Below are positions 47,141 to 55,542 of a stretch of 64,000 nt of DNA, piece by piece. Both the position numbers and the translations under genes were made by a program. Source of the DNA: Limiplasma sp031556335. Its GTDB lineage: Bacteria; Bacillota; Clostridia; Christensenellales; Aristaeellaceae. Below the pieces are notes generated by a model. It ran no database searches and was not told the DNA's origin. It saw nothing but the letters and a program-made list of their open reading frames with translations. Each line of letters opens with the position of its first letter. Position 1 is the stretch's first letter. The stretch lies in assembly GCA_031556335.1 (NCBI GenBank), contig JAVBTE010000032.1, positions 1-64,000 on the forward strand. Reading direction: 5' to 3'.

Positions 47141-48341
47141 GCACTTCGCTCCTTTGATATTCTTGATTGGGCAGGCGGCTGAGCCAGTGGGCCACGCGCT
47201 GGGTCATGGGGTGAGGTTGTGTTTTTTGCTGAACCACGTATTCCAGGGTGGAGCCGAGGCAGTAGCGCATGGCTTCGACCAGGCTGACCTCCGCCAGAGA
47301 ACGAACGGTTTCCAGGGCCGGATAGGCGCGGCGGGAAGGCTCGATCTTGTCCGCCAGAAAAAGCACCATATCCAGGGGTAGCATGCCCACTTTTCCCGTG
47401 GTGTGGCAGGCAATGGCGGACAATACGTTGGGGTCTGTCACGCCATACTGGGTTTCCGCCAGCACCGCGCCGACGGGGCCGTGGAGCAGGTTACCGCTTT
47501 GCAGGGTTTCTTTGTCCAGCAAAAGCCGGTGTTCCCGGGCAATTTGTTGCAGGCTGGAAAGGGGAAGGCATTTGGCGGAATCGTGCAAAAGCCCGGCCAG
47601 GGCCGCCTGCGAGGGGTTTAGGTGATGGATTTCCGCCAGGCGACGGGCGGTGGCGGCCACCAGAATGGAGTGCAAAAACCGTTTGTCGGTAAGGGCTTGC
47701 CGCAACAGAGGGTAGGCCTTGGGGCCCTCGGCCGGAGAGGCGGCGAGGCCATACAGCCCCATTAGTCGAATATATTCCGTCACCTGCGGCGCTAGTTCTG
47801 CGGGGGTCTGTTTCAGACGCAGTTTTTCCCGAACCTGGGTGGAGGAAATGTTCACGGGAGGCAGGGACAGGAAGGTAAACCGCGCGCCCCGGGCTTCCAG
47901 CTCCCGGCAAACCGGGTGGGCCCGGGCATCCATGGTGGAGCGGCGGCACACCAAAAAGCGGCACAGAGAAAAAACCCGGTCCGGCTCCCGCCAATTGGGC
48001 AGGTCCAGCAGGGTGTCCTCGCCGATGATGTAAAAAAGCTCCGCCCCGGGGAACTGGGATTTGAGCTGCGTTAGGGTATCCACGGTATAAATGACGCCGG
48101 AACGGTCCAGCTCGATCCGGGAAGCGGTAAAATGAGGTTTGTCCAGCACCATGAGCCGAGTCATTTCAAAGCGGTGCTCCGCCGGTTCCAGCCCTTCGTG
48201 TTTGTGGGGGGGATTGCCCGTGGGCAGAAAAACAACCCGGGACAGACCGCTTTCCGTCAGCGCGCAGGCAGCAATGTCCAAGTGCCGCTGGTGGATGGGA
48301 TTGAAACTGCCGCCCATGATGCCGATGCGTTCTTTTGGCAA
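47133..48341 (-). CDS. nadD-yqeK: Fused nicotinate-nucleotide adenylyltransferase and YqeK-type HD hydrolase
   Basis: 402 residues, two enzymes in one chain. Residues 1 to about 195 are NadD: GIMGGSFNPIHQRHL with the HxxH nucleotide motif, IIGEDTLLDLPNW and NISSTQVREKL. Residues about 205-402 are the YqeK HD domain: HSILVAATARRLAE, GLLHDSAKCLP and CHTTGKVGM. YqeK proteins hydrolyse Ap4A. The TTG at 48341 is chosen because AAGGAGG lies eight bases before it. The more upstream ATG at 48386 lies inside the TATAAT promoter box. Frame and sequence run through without a stop at the junction, so it is a real fusion. Confidence 0.93.
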   Translation of the reverse strand: MPKERIGIMGGSFNPIHQRHLDIAACALTESGLSRVVFLPTGNPPHKHEGLEPAEHRFEMTRLMVLDKPHFTASRIELDRSGVIYTVDTLTQLKSQFPGAELFYIIGEDTLLDLPNWREPDRVFSLCRFLVCRRSTMDARAHPVCRELEARGARFTFLSLPPVNISSTQVREKLRLKQTPAELAPQVTEYIRLMGLYGLAASPAEGPKAYPLLRQALTDKRFLHSILVAATARRLAEIHHLNPSQAALAGLLHDSAKCLPLSSLQQIAREHRLLLDKETLQSGNLLHGPVGAVLAETQYGVTDPNVLSAIACHTTGKVGMLPLDMVLFLADKIEPSRRAYPALETVRSLAEVSLVEAMRYCLGSTLEYVVQQKTQPHPMTQRVAHWLSRLPNQEYQRSEVHE

Positions 48342-48384
48342 TGCCGCGTCCTCCTTCGCGTGGGGCGTGCCCCAGCGTAGCCAC

Positions 48385-48413
48385 ATTATACTAAAAAAAG
48401 CGAAAAAGGGGAA
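48385..48413 (-). promoter_or_regulatory. Promoter of the nadD-yqeK operon
   Basis: TATAAT at 48390-48385 (minus strand) with a poor -35 region. The ATG that overlaps this box is therefore unlikely to be a start. Confidence 0.5.
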
Positions 48414-48496
48414 TACTTGCTTGCGAAGCGGAATGAAGCGCGAACCCGCGACGCTGCCCGGGCCGGGTCACGGGCAGCAAAGGAGGCAGGGCACAC

Positions 48497-49330
48497 ATGG
48501 AAAAGTATGCGCAAAAAACGCCTTTTGCCGCCGTGGCCGACAAAATTTTATGGCGGCTGCTGGTGAGCGGCGTCAGCGCGGGCTGGTTCATTTATTTGTG
48601 GGGCGTATCGCTGGCCAGCCTGGCGGCGGGCGTGTCGCTGGGCGTTCTTCTTTGGCTGTGCGTTCGCCGCTTTGAGAAGATGAGCGTGCAAAAAAAAGAG
48701 CAGCAAATGCGCCGGGCCATCGGCGGGGAGTTGGCTTTGGACAAGCTGCTGCTGATTCCCTCCCGGCACGCGGCGTTTCAGACCGCCATGTGGCTGATGC
48801 CCAAAGCGCCCCTGGAATTGCAGAAAACAACGGAATGGGGCGTGCTTTGCAAGCTGAAGGAGGAAACCCTGCTGGTGCGGCTGATTGCCCAGCACAAGAG
48901 CCTGCCGGTGACCGTGCAGCAGGTGATTGACGCCCACAAAGAGAGCCTGGAGCACAAGGTGAACCGCTGCGTGATTTGCCTGACCGCCCCGGCCAGCCGG
49001 GAGGCCAAGGCCTACGCCGAGCGCTGCGACCCCAAGCTGCGGCTTGTCCCCCGGGAGGAGATGGTCCGCCTGGCCGGGCTGACCAGCCCCGCCACGGACG
49101 AACAGCTCAGCGCCCTGGGAAACCGCCGCAAAGGCCCTGTGGGCTGGCGGCGGTGGGTGGAGCATGTGCTGGCGCCCAAACGGGCCAGGCATTATTTTTT
49201 CTATGGCCTGGGCCTGGCGGTTTTGTATTTTTTAACGGGATTGTGGTACTATCCCATTCCCGCCATTCTGTGCCTTTTGCTGTGCGTTTTGTGCCGGGTG
49301 TACCGGCCCAGGGAAGAGGCGTTTTTGTAG
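48497..49330 (+). CDS. Membrane-anchored protein with an Mrr-like nuclease-fold domain, unknown
   Basis: 277 residues. Two N-terminal membrane helices (about 20-56), a cytoplasmic middle region and two C-terminal helices (about 233-267). The middle contains LIAQHKSLPVTVQQVIDAHKES and NRCVICLTAPASREAKAYAERCDPKLRLVPREEMVRL, which follows the pattern of Mrr-type restriction-endonuclease-like domains, including a QxK triplet (132-134). An upstream catalytic acid is not obvious, so activity is uncertain. AAAGGAGG lies upstream of the ATG. It is convergent with the desulfurase gene. I do not recognise a named family. Confidence 0.65.
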   Translation: MEKYAQKTPFAAVADKILWRLLVSGVSAGWFIYLWGVSLASLAAGVSLGVLLWLCVRRFEKMSVQKKEQQMRRAIGGELALDKLLLIPSRHAAFQTAMWLMPKAPLELQKTTEWGVLCKLKEETLLVRLIAQHKSLPVTVQQVIDAHKESLEHKVNRCVICLTAPASREAKAYAERCDPKLRLVPREEMVRLAGLTSPATDEQLSALGNRRKGPVGWRRWVEHVLAPKRARHYFFYGLGLAVLYFLTGLWYYPIPAILCLLLCVLCRVYRPREEAFL

Positions 49331-49340
49331 GCGGGCGGGC

Positions 49341-50480
49341 CTACAACCCGCTTTTCATCAGCCGCCGCACCATGGCGCAGAAGGCGTCCACCTCTTCCTC
49401 CGTGTTGTAAATGCCCACGCTGGCCCGGCAAGCGCCGGTTTGAAGGGTGCCTAGCCACTGGTGCACGGCGGGCGCGCAATGCAGGCCCGCCCGAATGGCG
49501 AAGCCGTGCTGGTTCAGCGCGTCGGCCAAGGCCCCGCCGTCCACGTTTTGGGGCACAAAACTGATGACGCCCACCTTGGGCGCGCCCGGGTCGCCCAGCA
49601 GGCGAATGCCGGGGATGGCCGAAAGCTGGCCGCGCATGCGTTCCGCCAGCTCGTTTTCATATTCCTCGATTTCCTTGCGATGGGAAAGGGCAAACCTTGC
49701 GCCCACCAGCAGGCCGGCAATGCCGGGCAGGTTGCAGGTGCCGCTTTCATACCGGTCCGGCAGGGACATGGGCTGCAGCATGCTTTCGCTTTGGGAGCCC
49801 GTGCCGCCAAACAGAAGGGGCCGGGGCAAAACGCCTTTGGTCAGCAGCAGCACGCCTGTGCCATGGGGGCCCAGCAGGCCCTTGTGGCCGGGCATGGCCA
49901 CCATGTCCGCACCCAACTGGGCGGGGGACACATCCAGAATGCCCGAGGTTTGGGCCGCGTCCACCAGGAGGGGAATGCCATAGGATTTCAGCGCCTGGGC
50001 CAGCCGGGAAATGGGCTGCACCACCCCGGTGACGTTGCTGGCGTGGTTTAACACGCACAGGGCCGTCCGGGCCGTGATGGCGGAGCGAAGCCCTTCCGGG
50101 GTCAACAGCCCCCGGGCATCCGGCTCCAGCACCCGAATTTTGATGGAACCCATCTGCTCAAAGGTTTTCAGCACGCGCATGACCGCGTTATGCTCCGCGT
50201 GGGAGCAGATCACCTCGTCGCCTTCAAACAGCATGCCCCCAATGGCCAGGTTCAGCGCCTCGGTACAGTTGGCGGTGAAAATGACATACTCCGGCCCCGG
50301 CAGCCCATAGGCTCTGGCCAGATAGTCGCGGCAGGTTTCCATCACCCGGCCGCCGCAAAGCGACAGGCGGTGCCCCGCCCGGCCCGGATTGCCCCCAATC
50401 CGCTGCAGGGCGCCGGCCATGGCCCTGGCCACCATGGGCGGTTTGGGATAGGAAGTTGCCGCGTTGTCCAGATAAATCAT
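49341..50480 (-). CDS. Cysteine desulfurase-like class V aminotransferase
   Basis: A 379-residue PLP enzyme. HAEHNAV (near 94-100), VDAAQTSG (D174, Q177) and the PLP lysine K200 in MPGHKGLLGPHGTG are present. The sulfur-accepting cysteine of SufS-type desulfurases corresponds to C335 in RAGLHCAP. It starts directly MIYLDNAATSYPKP. No sufU, sufB or iscU lies nearby. The divergent neighbour is DUF3343, a putative Se/S carrier, so the two may act together. Confidence 0.9.
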   Translation of the reverse strand: MIYLDNAATSYPKPPMVARAMAGALQRIGGNPGRAGHRLSLCGGRVMETCRDYLARAYGLPGPEYVIFTANCTEALNLAIGGMLFEGDEVICSHAEHNAVMRVLKTFEQMGSIKIRVLEPDARGLLTPEGLRSAITARTALCVLNHASNVTGVVQPISRLAQALKSYGIPLLVDAAQTSGILDVSPAQLGADMVAMPGHKGLLGPHGTGVLLLTKGVLPRPLLFGGTGSQSESMLQPMSLPDRYESGTCNLPGIAGLLVGARFALSHRKEIEEYENELAERMRGQLSAIPGIRLLGDPGAPKVGVISFVPQNVDGGALADALNQHGFAIRAGLHCAPAVHQWLGTLQTGACRASVGIYNTEEEVDAFCAMVRRLMKSGL

Positions 50481-50594
50481 CCGAAAGCCCCCTTTTCACC
50501 GGGGCCTTTCCCCCGGTTTCCGTCTCTTTTGCACACTCACCAAAATGGGCATGCCGCCGTATACTGTATGAGGAAGGAAGGGGGATATGAACCC

Positions 50595-50864
50595 ATGAAT
50601 GAAGCTTTTGGCATTGCCTCGTTTCGCTCGCGCCAGCAGGTGTTGAAATTTGAAAGCGCGCTGCGCCGGGAAGGCGTGCGCGCGTCCATCATTACTACGC
50701 CCAGAGATGTGGCCGTGGGCTGCGGCCTCAGCGTGCGCTTTGAGCTGGAGGATTTTGATAAAATTCATAACGCGTACCAGCGCTACCGGCCTAGCAACCT
50801 GATCGGCTTTTACCAGGTGAACCGCTCCGATGGCAACCGGACGGTGACCCGGCCTTTGGTATAA
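50595..50864 (+). CDS. DUF3343 protein, putative Se/S carrier
   Basis: An 89-residue protein of the DUF3343 family. The start FGIASFRSRQQVLKFESALRREGVRASIITTPRDVAVGCGLSVRF contains the conserved Cys43 in VGCGLS. Members are proposed to carry selenium or sulfur. The ATG at 50595 has GGGGGA upstream. It is divergent from the desulfurase gene, with 114 nt between them. Confidence 0.88.
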   Translation: MNEAFGIASFRSRQQVLKFESALRREGVRASIITTPRDVAVGCGLSVRFELEDFDKIHNAYQRYRPSNLIGFYQVNRSDGNRTVTRPLV

Positions 50865-50870
50865 CACGAA

Positions 50871-50904
50871 AACGCCCTGCTTCTTGATCGAAGCAGGGCG
50901 TTTC
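50871..50904. terminator. Bidirectional terminator between DUF3343 and rpmB
   Basis: AAACGCCCTGCTTC-ttgatc-GAAGCAGGGCGTTT, a perfect 14-bp stem with A/T ends on both strands, serving two convergent genes. Confidence 0.85.
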
Positions 50905-50940
50905 AGGCCGCAAGGCCAGGCAAAACAATTCCAAATCCCA

Positions 50941-51156
50941 TCAGGCTTCCGCGTCGGACTTGGTGGGCAAGGCGCGCTGCACAAAACCGCTGCGCAGACA
51001 ACGGGTGCACACATTCAGCCGCTTGGCTTGACCGTTCACCAGCACGCGCACGCGCTGCACGTTCGGCGCCCAAACACGGTTCGTCTTGCGGTTGGAGTGG
51101 CTGACGTTGTGACCGCTCATCGTGCCTTTTTCACACACTTCACAAAAATGGCCCAT
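50941..51156 (-). CDS. rpmB: Ribosomal protein L28
   Basis: A 71-residue 50S protein. It has two Cys pairs (CEVC near the start and CTRC further on), the zinc-binding form of L28, and HSNRKTNRVWAPNVQRVRV. AGGAGGTG precedes the ATG at 51156. It has its own promoter and lies downstream of lepA. Confidence 0.96.
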   Translation of the reverse strand: MGHFCEVCEKGTMSGHNVSHSNRKTNRVWAPNVQRVRVLVNGQAKRLNVCTRCLRSGFVQRALPTKSDAEA

Positions 51157-51202
51157 TTACTTACACCTCCTAACGGGAGTTTGCATTCATTACAGCCTGT
51201 CT

Positions 51203-51231
51203 ATTCTAGCACCGATCGGCGGTTTTGGCAA
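51203..51231 (-). promoter_or_regulatory. Sigma-A promoter of rpmB
   Basis: TTGCCA (51231-51226), a 17-nt spacer and TAGAAT (51208-51203) on the minus strand. Confidence 0.65.
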
Positions 51232-51308
51232 GTGCCAAAGGAAATATTTTTCGACAAAGCGGAACAAATGGCGCAAGGCGCAACCCAAAGCCGGATATTC
51301 TGCCGCGC

Positions 51309-53117
51309 TTATTTGTCGTCCATCTTCAAAACCGCCAGGAAGGCCTCGCTTGGCACCTCCACGCTGCCAAACTGCCGCATGCGTTTTTTGCCTTCCTTTT
51401 GCTTTTCCAGCAGCTTCTTTTTGCGGGTGATGTCGCCGCCGTAGCACTTGGCCAGCACGTCCTTGCGCATGGCCTTCACGGTTTCCCGGGCGATGACCTT
51501 GCCGCCGATGGCCGCCTGAATGGGGATTTCAAACATCTGCCGGGGGATGACGTCCCGAAGCTTTTCGGCGATGCTGCGGCCCCGGGCGTAGGCCTTGTCC
51601 CGGTGAACGATGATGGAAAAAGCGTCGCAGATATCGCCGTTCAAAAGGATGTCCAGCTTCACCAGGTCGCTTTCCTGGTAGCCCTTCATTTCGTAGTCAA
51701 AGCTAGCATAGCCCCGGCTGCGGCTTTTGATCTGGTCGAAAAACTCAAAGATCACCTCGTTCAGGGGCAATTCATAGAGCAGTTTCACCCGGCCGCCTTC
51801 GTATTGCATGTCCAGGAAGGTGCCGCGCTTTTCCACGCAGATGTCCATAATGGCGCCCACATAGTCCTGGGGCGTGTAGATGGTGGCGGACACGAAGGGC
51901 TCTTCCATACGATCGATTTCGCCCACGTTTGGCAAATTGGTGGGGTTGTCAATGGAAAGCTCCGTGCCGTCCAGCTTGAACACGTGATAGATGACGCTGG
52001 GGGCGGTGGTGACCAGGTCCAGGTCAAACTCCCGCTCCAGCCGCTGCTGGATGATTTCCATATGCAAAAGGCCCAAAAAGCCGCAGCGGTAGCCATAGCC
52101 CAGGGCCACGGAGGTTTCCGGGTCAAAGGACAAGGAGGCGTCGTTCATGCGCAGCTTTTCCAAAGCGTCCCGCAGGTTGTCGTAGTCCGCGCCGTCGGCG
52201 GGATAGATGCCGCAAAACACCATGGGGGTCACCTGGCGGTAGCCAGGCAGGGGCGCGGCGGCGGGCCGGGCCGCGTCGGTGACGGTGTCGCCCACCCGGG
52301 TTTCGCCCACGTCCTTGATGGAAGCGGAAATATAGCCCACGTCCCCGGCCAGCAGTTCGGGGCAGGGCACATAGCCGGGATGGAACGTGCCCACCTCCAC
52401 GATGTCAAACTCGTTTTTGCTGGCCATCAGGCGCATGCGCATGCCGGCCTTTACCCGGCCCTGCATGACCCGTACAAAACAGATGGCGCCTTTATAGTTG
52501 TCATAATAGGCGTCAAACACCAAGGCCTGCAAGGGGGCCTCGGCGTCCCCCTTGGGCGGCGGAACGTTCGTTACAATGGCTTCCAGCACATCCCCGCAGT
52601 TCAGGCCGGTCTTGGCGGAAATCATGGGCGCTTGCGACGTGTCCAGGCCGATGACGTCCTCGATTTCGCTTTTCACCTCTTCGGGGCGGGCGCTGGCCAG
52701 GTCGATTTTGTTGATGACAGGCACGGTTTCCAAATCGTGCTCCAACGCCATGTATACGTTGGCCAGGGTTTGGGCCTCAATGCCCTGGGTGGCGTCCACC
52801 ACCAAAAGCGCGCCCTCGCAGGCGGCCAGCGCGCGGCTGACCTCATAGCTGAAGTCCACATGCCCAGGGGTGTCGATCAGGTTGAGGATATACGTCTCGC
52901 CGTTTTGGGCCGCGTATTGCATGCGCACGGCCTTGGACTTGATGGTGATGCCCCGCTCCCGTTCCAGCTCCATGCTGTCCAAAATTTGTTCCACCATCTC
53001 CCGGTGTTCAAACACGCCGGTCATCTCCAGCAGACGATCCGCCAGGGTGGATTTGCCGTGGTCGATGTGGGCGATGATGCAAAAATTCCGAATATGAGAA
53101 AGCCGCTGATCCTGCAA
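51309..53117 (-). CDS. lepA: Elongation factor 4 (LepA) GTPase
   Basis: A 602-residue translational GTPase. The G1 motif is AHIDHGKST, switch II DTPGHVDF and G4 NKIDL. The C-terminal LepA-specific domain runs from about residue 490 (KLDILLNGDICDAFSIIVHRDKAYARG) to the end. The start is a TTG at 53117 with GGAGGGG seven bases upstream, no nearby ATG being suitable. It is a single gene with its own promoter. In many Firmicutes lepA lies next to hemW-hrcA, and here the spoIIIA block is inserted between them. Confidence 0.95.
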   Translation of the reverse strand: MQDQRLSHIRNFCIIAHIDHGKSTLADRLLEMTGVFEHREMVEQILDSMELERERGITIKSKAVRMQYAAQNGETYILNLIDTPGHVDFSYEVSRALAACEGALLVVDATQGIEAQTLANVYMALEHDLETVPVINKIDLASARPEEVKSEIEDVIGLDTSQAPMISAKTGLNCGDVLEAIVTNVPPPKGDAEAPLQALVFDAYYDNYKGAICFVRVMQGRVKAGMRMRLMASKNEFDIVEVGTFHPGYVPCPELLAGDVGYISASIKDVGETRVGDTVTDAARPAAAPLPGYRQVTPMVFCGIYPADGADYDNLRDALEKLRMNDASLSFDPETSVALGYGYRCGFLGLLHMEIIQQRLEREFDLDLVTTAPSVIYHVFKLDGTELSIDNPTNLPNVGEIDRMEEPFVSATIYTPQDYVGAIMDICVEKRGTFLDMQYEGGRVKLLYELPLNEVIFEFFDQIKSRSRGYASFDYEMKGYQESDLVKLDILLNGDICDAFSIIVHRDKAYARGRSIAEKLRDVIPRQMFEIPIQAAIGGKVIARETVKAMRKDVLAKCYGGDITRKKKLLEKQKEGKKRMRQFGSVEVPSEAFLAVLKMDDK

Positions 53118-53210
53118 AAAAACCCCTCCAGCAAAAGCAATGAAGATTCAAAGCGAAACGCCAGCGCCGGCCGCCCTTCGCGGTTCGCAAAATGCGTGAG
53201 CAACAAAGGT

Positions 53211-53239
53211 ATCATATCGGATTTTCCACGAAAATGCAA
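53211..53239 (-). promoter_or_regulatory. Sigma-A promoter of lepA
   Basis: TTGCAT (53239-53234), a 17-nt spacer and TATGAT (53216-53211) on the minus strand. Confidence 0.65.
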
Positions 53240-53275
53240 CCGAGGAGCGCAAGTTCTGCCAAATGCGGTTGTGAC

Positions 53276-53305
53276 GGCATACGCGGCAGAATGACCGCAT
53301 ATGGT
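53276..53305 (+). promoter_or_regulatory. Possible sigma-E promoter upstream of the L,D-transpeptidase-spoIIIA unit
   Basis: CATATGGT (53298-53305) fits the sigma-E -10 pattern CATANNNT, with GGCATAC (53276-53282) as a -35 candidate 15 nt before it. It lies 36 nt before the transpeptidase ATG. Confidence 0.4.
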
Positions 53306-53341
53306 GAGAAAACAACGGACGGGTAAGGTGTGTGATGGGGG

Positions 53342-54070
53342 ATGCCAAAGGCTTGGGGAGGGTGGCTGGCGCTGGTCTGCTGCCTTATGGTGGCGGCTGT
53401 GGCGGTCACGGGCATGGGCAACGCGGCGGGCAGCGTAGCGGACGGCGAACAAAGCGCCAAAGAGGCCGCCCGGCGGGCCAATGTGCCGGAAGGCAAGTGG
53501 ATCTTGATCAGCCTGCACCAAAAAACCCTGTACCTGTACCAGGGGGTGGCGCTGCTGAAACGGTACGCCATTGCCTCGGGAGCCTTTGACACGCCTTCGC
53601 CCATCGGCGTGTACCGGGTGAACGACCGTTTTGCGGGAGATTTGGGGGGCTTTGGCACCCGGTTTTTGGGGCTGAGCGTGCCCTGGGGCAGGTTTGGCAT
53701 CCATGGCACCAACAAGCCCGGCAGCATCGGCTCCAATGCCTCCCACGGATGCTTCCGCATGTTTGTGAAGGATTCGGAGGCGCTGTACGCCGCCGTGCCA
53801 AACGGGGCCAAAGTGGTGATTGAGGGCGGGCCCTATGGCTTTTTGGATACTTATTTAAGGCCCCTGGCCCCCGGGGACCGGAACAACCATGTGGCTGCCC
53901 TGCAAAACAGGTTGCGGGCGTTGGGGTACTATTTTGGTTCCTCGGACGGCATTTACGGCTCGGGCACCCAGCAGGCGGTGCTGGCGGCCCGGAAGGCCCT
54001 GGGCATGCCAAGGACCGCCAATGTGGACTCCGCGTTTTACAAGGCCATCGGGGTGATTTTGTTTGAATGA
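53342..54070 (+). CDS. Exported L,D-transpeptidase with peptidoglycan-binding domain
   Basis: A 242-residue YkuD-type enzyme that cross-links or modifies peptidoglycan. The signal segment is GWLALVCCLMVAAVAVTGM. The YkuD domain (about 51-163) has HGTNKPGSIGSNASHGCFRM with catalytic Cys137 and His121/His135. The C-terminal domain (about 178-240, NNHVAALQNRLRALGYYFGSSDGIYGSGTQQAV) is a PG_binding_1 repeat. Its stop lies 15 nt before spoIIIAA, so it may be in the same mother-cell transcript and act on spore cortex or germ-cell wall. That is inferred. Confidence 0.92.
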   Translation: MPKAWGGWLALVCCLMVAAVAVTGMGNAAGSVADGEQSAKEAARRANVPEGKWILISLHQKTLYLYQGVALLKRYAIASGAFDTPSPIGVYRVNDRFAGDLGGFGTRFLGLSVPWGRFGIHGTNKPGSIGSNASHGCFRMFVKDSEALYAAVPNGAKVVIEGGPYGFLDTYLRPLAPGDRNNHVAALQNRLRALGYYFGSSDGIYGSGTQQAVLAARKALGMPRTANVDSAFYKAIGVILFE

Positions 54071-54085
54071 TGAAGGAGCGTGCCT

Positions 54086-55000
54086 ATGACGTGGCAAGAG
54101 ACCGTGAACTTTTTTTCCCTGTGCCTGCCCAAAAACCTTGGCAAGGCCATCGGGGCCCTGCCCGCCGGGGAGCTGCGGGAAATTCGCGTTCGGGCCGGGC
54201 GGCCCGCCCAGCTGATGGTGGGCAGGGAGGAAAAGACCATTGGGGCCCTGGTGCCCTCGCCGGAACAGGTGAACGCCATTGCGGAGTCCCTATCTGAACA
54301 TGCATTGTACGCCCGGGCGGAGGAAACCCGCCAGGGGTTTGTCACACTGAGGGGCGGGCACCGCATGGGCCTTTGCGGCCGGGTCATCGCCCAGGGGGGC
54401 ACGGTGCGGTCCCTTCGGGAGATCAGCTCCCTGTGCATTCGGGTGGCGGGCCAGTGGACAGGCACTGCCGACCCGCTGGCGGCCCGCCTGAAAAGCGACG
54501 CGGGCCGGCCGCAAAGCCTGCTGGTGATCGGCCTGCCGGGCACGGGAAAAACCACGCTGCTTCGGGACGCCTGCCGCCAGCTTTCCGACGGAGGCCTGCG
54601 GATGTGCGTGTCCGATGAGCGCAGCGAGCTGGCCGCAGTGTACCGGGGCATGCCGCAGCTGGACGTGGGACGGAACACGGATATCCTGGACGGCGCGGGC
54701 AAGGAGCTGGGCCTTCGGTGGCTGCTTCGGGCCATGGCCCCGGACGCGCTGGTCACCGATGAGATCGGCGGGCTGGCGGACGCCCAGGCGGTGCTGGAAG
54801 CGGCCCAAAGCGGGGTGGGGGTTTTGACCAGCGTGCACGGCAGGGACATTGAAAGCGTCATGGACCGGGGCGCGCTGTACCACCTGATGCGGCGCCATGT
54901 GTTTTCGCTGTTCGCCGTGATGGATGAAACCCGCACGGGGACGGTGGCGGCCCTGTATGACGGCCGCATGCAGCCTTTGCAAATGGAGGCGAAAGCCTGA
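54086..55000 (+). CDS. spoIIIAA: Stage III sporulation protein AA (ATPase)
   Basis: A 304-residue secretion-type ATPase of the mother-cell channel that links the two cells during engulfment. Walker A is GLPGTGKTT, Walker B MAPDALVTDEIGG, and the LTSVHGRDIESV block is typical. The ATG at 54086 has GGAG seven bases upstream; a GTG at 54080 is too close to it. The stop overlaps spoIIIAB by TGATG. It is the first of eight consecutive spoIIIA genes. Confidence 0.95.
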   Translation: MTWQETVNFFSLCLPKNLGKAIGALPAGELREIRVRAGRPAQLMVGREEKTIGALVPSPEQVNAIAESLSEHALYARAEETRQGFVTLRGGHRMGLCGRVIAQGGTVRSLREISSLCIRVAGQWTGTADPLAARLKSDAGRPQSLLVIGLPGTGKTTLLRDACRQLSDGGLRMCVSDERSELAAVYRGMPQLDVGRNTDILDGAGKELGLRWLLRAMAPDALVTDEIGGLADAQAVLEAAQSGVGVLTSVHGRDIESVMDRGALYHLMRRHVFSLFAVMDETRTGTVAALYDGRMQPLQMEAKA

Positions 55001-55530
55001 TGCTGGGCGGTTTTGGGGCGCTGTGCTGCTTCGCGGCGTGCACGGGGGTGGGGCTGATGGCCCGGGACCGTTGCCGGGAGCGGCTGGACGCGCTGATGGC
55101 CTGGACGGACGCGCTTTCCGCCATGCGGCTGCTGTTTCGGGAGGAGCGGCTGCCCATGGACGAATTGCTATTGGAATGCGCCAAGGCGGCGGACAGCCAT
55201 GGGGCGGCGGGAAAGGTGCGCCAGCGGCTGCAGGGCGCGGGCCGGGGCCTGGCCCTGGAACCCTCCCTGACCGTGGCGGAGGCGTATGGCAGGGCTTGCC
55301 GGGACACGCCCCTTCCGGCGGAGGGCCAGGAGGAGAAAAGCGCATTGGACGTGCTGTTCCGGCAGCTTGGCAGCGGCACGGCGGCCATGCGGGAACAGGC
55401 GGCGGCAGGGTGCCTGCGGCGGCTGGCCCTGACTGTGGAAAAAGCCAGGGAAAAGGCGGAAAAAAGCGGGCAGCTATACGCAAAACTGGGCGCACTGGGC
55501 GGGCTGATGCTGGCCATTGCGCTATGGTAG
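55000..55530 (+). CDS. spoIIIAB: Stage III sporulation protein AB
   Basis: A 176-residue protein with N-terminal (GGFGALCCFAACTGVGLMA) and C-terminal (LGALGGLMLAIALW) membrane segments around a helical domain. It resembles the GspF platform of type II secretion. Conserved features include LDALMAWTDALSAMRLLFREERLPM and LARDTPL-like CRDTPLPAEGQE. Overlap with spoIIIAA indicates coupled translation. Confidence 0.92.
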   Translation: MLGGFGALCCFAACTGVGLMARDRCRERLDALMAWTDALSAMRLLFREERLPMDELLLECAKAADSHGAAGKVRQRLQGAGRGLALEPSLTVAEAYGRACRDTPLPAEGQEEKSALDVLFRQLGSGTAAMREQAAAGCLRRLALTVEKAREKAEKSGQLYAKLGALGGLMLAIALW

Positions 55531-55542
55531 GGAGGAACACGA

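Noticed and set aside
48342..48386. Upstream ATG start of nadD-yqeK
   Set aside because: That ATG lies inside the TATAAT promoter box and lacks a Shine-Dalgarno; the TTG at 48341 has AAGGAGG at the right distance.
51225..53294. 689-codon ORF antisense to lepA
   Set aside because: The minus strand encodes a complete LepA with all GTPase motifs; the plus ORF has only His/Gly/Val-rich sequence.
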